Positions 62,690 to 64,000 of a DNA stretch of 64,000 nt are shown piece by piece; positions within the stretch are counted from its first letter, which is position 1, and every line of letters starts with the position of its first letter. Under the pieces are notes generated by a model that did no database searches, had not been told where the DNA came from, and saw only the letters and a program-made list of their open reading frames with translations. This stretch comes from Xenopus tropicalis (taxonomy: Eukaryota; Chordata; Amphibia; Anura; Pipidae), in contig NC_030677.2 in NCBI RefSeq assembly GCF_000004195.4, forward strand, positions 102,770,329-102,834,328, given 5' to 3'. Both the position numbers and the translations under genes were made by a program.

Positions 62690-63720
62690 ACAAGATCTAG
62701 AAATCTAAATACCAAAAAATAGAACGGAAAATGCTATTTTTTCATGGTATAGGAATTTATACCAGAAAAATATAGATAACGAACTCCCAGCAGTAAATTA
62801 CCAAATTTTCAAAGCACTACTGCAGAACATGGCATACTTTAGATTCAAAGCCAAAAATCCTGGAACATTAGGTTTACCCCAGGAACATACACATTCTGCC
62901 AAATCCAAAATGGTAACCATGTCTACCAAACAGGAATGATTTTCTGAACTTAGCAGTTTCTATAAAAAAATTATGAAAATTCTAAAAAAAAAACCCCTCA
63001 AAGCTTTAACTTTTAAGCATCTTGATCAGGGCCGGAACTAGGGGTAGGCAGAAGAGGCAGCTGCCTAGGGCGCAACGATTAGGGGGCCCCTAGTACGCGA
63101 TCAGTTTTGCGGCGCTTTGCATCGCACACCACGCTGCGCCTCCCCCCGCGCATGAACTGCGCATGTGCGTCAAAACACACGGGGGGTGCGCGATGTAGGT
63201 GTAGGGGCGAGGTAGCGGACCGGGTTGCCTAGGGCGCCCGGTCGGCTAGGCCCGCCCCTGATCTTGATGCCCATTGTGCATAGGATTACCAATGTATCTG
63301 GCATTTAGAGACCCCAAAAGGAAGTTAGTGCATACATATTTCATGGCATATATTTCTACTACCAAAAAATAGACCATGTAATTTATGTTTGGTAAAAGTG
63401 GAAAATAAGTAAGTTGACCCCAGAAAATACACAGTTGGCCAAATTTAACTTAGGTAAATGTGTCTTTGTATGACAAAGCACAAACTACAAAGCTAAGCTA
63501 AATGTAGTGGTTTTTATGAAATTTTTGAAAATCATCACAAAGCTTGCATTTTACCCCCATTCATTTTCCTGCAACTTATAGTGATCACTTACCAAGTATA
63601 TTAAAAAGAATTGGCACATAAATATTGATGATACTTTAGACTTGACTAGCATCTTATCCCCAGGTAGGGTAACCATCTGGCCAGAGGAACAATACTGTGC
63701 CAATGAATTGTGCTCACATA
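62690..63720. repeat. Degenerate satellite-like tandem units
   Basis: Two diverged units share, in order, ACCAAAAAATAGA (62711, 63361), a segment with TACCCCAGGAACATACACA or TGACCCCAGAAAATACACA, GGCCAAAT/GCCAAATCC, and TTATGAAAATTCT or TTATGAAATTTTTGAAAAT before AAAGCTT. Monomer about 400 bp once the hAT element at 63027 is removed. Confidence 0.55.
63027..63260. mobile_element. hAT-type MITE (CAGGGCCGG family), complete
   Basis: Ends CAGGGCCGGAACTAGGGG and, inverted, CAGGGGCGGGCCTAGCC. Perfect 8-bp duplication ATCTTGAT (63019-63026, 63261-63268). 234 bp, GC-rich, non-coding. Confidence 0.9.
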
Positions 63721-63734
63721 AATATAAAAGGAAT

Positions 63735-64000
63735 GTGCTTTAAAAAGATGTGTTAAAAATTTCTCCAAAAACCCCACTAGTCCCTCCCAACTGTTCCATT
63801 TTCTCCTGCACACTGCACTTTAGGATGGGAACCAATCAGCAGCTAGGCTGACCTGATAGGGAACTAAAGCCTGTCTTTGCTTGTGTGACTGCAAGCTGTG
63901 ATTGGCTATCCCCTCCTACTGTGCTTCTGGCAGGGACTGTTAAGACACGCCCACCCCTCATTTGAAACATGGACAGGAACCATAGCAGATCTATAGGGAA
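63735..64000. mobile_element. T2-type MITE, partial copy cut by the window end
   Basis: AACCAATCAGCAGCTAGGCT, GACCTGATAGGGAACT and CTACTGTGCTTCTGGCAGGG match 38820-39110 in the same order. The right end lies outside the window. Confidence 0.75.

Noticed and set aside
1..64000. CRISPR arrays, operons, riboswitches, tRNA or rRNA genes
   Set aside because: None seen; this is spliced vertebrate DNA, and the tandem repeats present are minisatellites without spacers.

Overview
This is a eukaryotic window, almost certainly from a frog of the genus Xenopus. The reasons are the dense population of T2-type (Kolobok) miniature elements with TTAA target sites and AGGRR ends, the DIRS, Tc1, hAT and L1 elements, and one vertebrate gene whose coding exons are spread over more than 50 kb. 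I could not separate X. tropicalis from X. laevis by reading alone.

The only host gene seen is AP3D1 (delta subunit of the AP-3 adaptor complex), on the + strand. I placed 32 coding exons between 8951 and the stop codon at 60101-60103. Joined, they total 3621 bp, an exact multiple of three, and give 1206 codons plus the stop with no break. The only missing coding part should be the first exon (about 32 residues in mammals), which lies upstream, so 1-8950 is read as intron 1. Exons 2-16 encode the adaptin/armadillo trunk, exons 17-26 a charged Lys/Glu-rich hinge, and exons 27-33 the C-terminal appendage. A roughly 2.1-kb 3' UTR with several AATAAA signals follows, then intergenic repeats to the window end. 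Two introns (3 and 25) use GC instead of GT donors, and a 91-bp tandem duplication after exon 19 has made a decoy exon.

Most of the remaining DNA is transposon. Intron 1 holds a TA-rich tract split by a hAT element, a Penelope/hammerhead-like remnant and several MITEs. Introns 12-13 hold another hAT copy with a 34-bp minisatellite and a very young Tc1 element with long, apparently identical inverted repeats. Intron 14 holds a DIRS retroelement with inverted ends, an internal complementary region, RNase H and tyrosine-recombinase ORFs, inside a TTAA-flanked MITE. Intron 24 holds an antisense, near full-length L1 inserted in a T2 MITE and itself carrying a hAT element with a CRE/E-box array. 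Intron 29 holds a hAT element with a large C-rich minisatellite and a long palindrome that resembles a divergent promoter, inside another MITE. These nested insertions give an order of events. All lie in introns or flanking DNA and no AP3D1 coding exon is interrupted.

Long open frames in the minisatellites (around 530-840, 20584-21102, 48620-48970 and 55129-56708) are repeat artefacts and are not annotated as genes.
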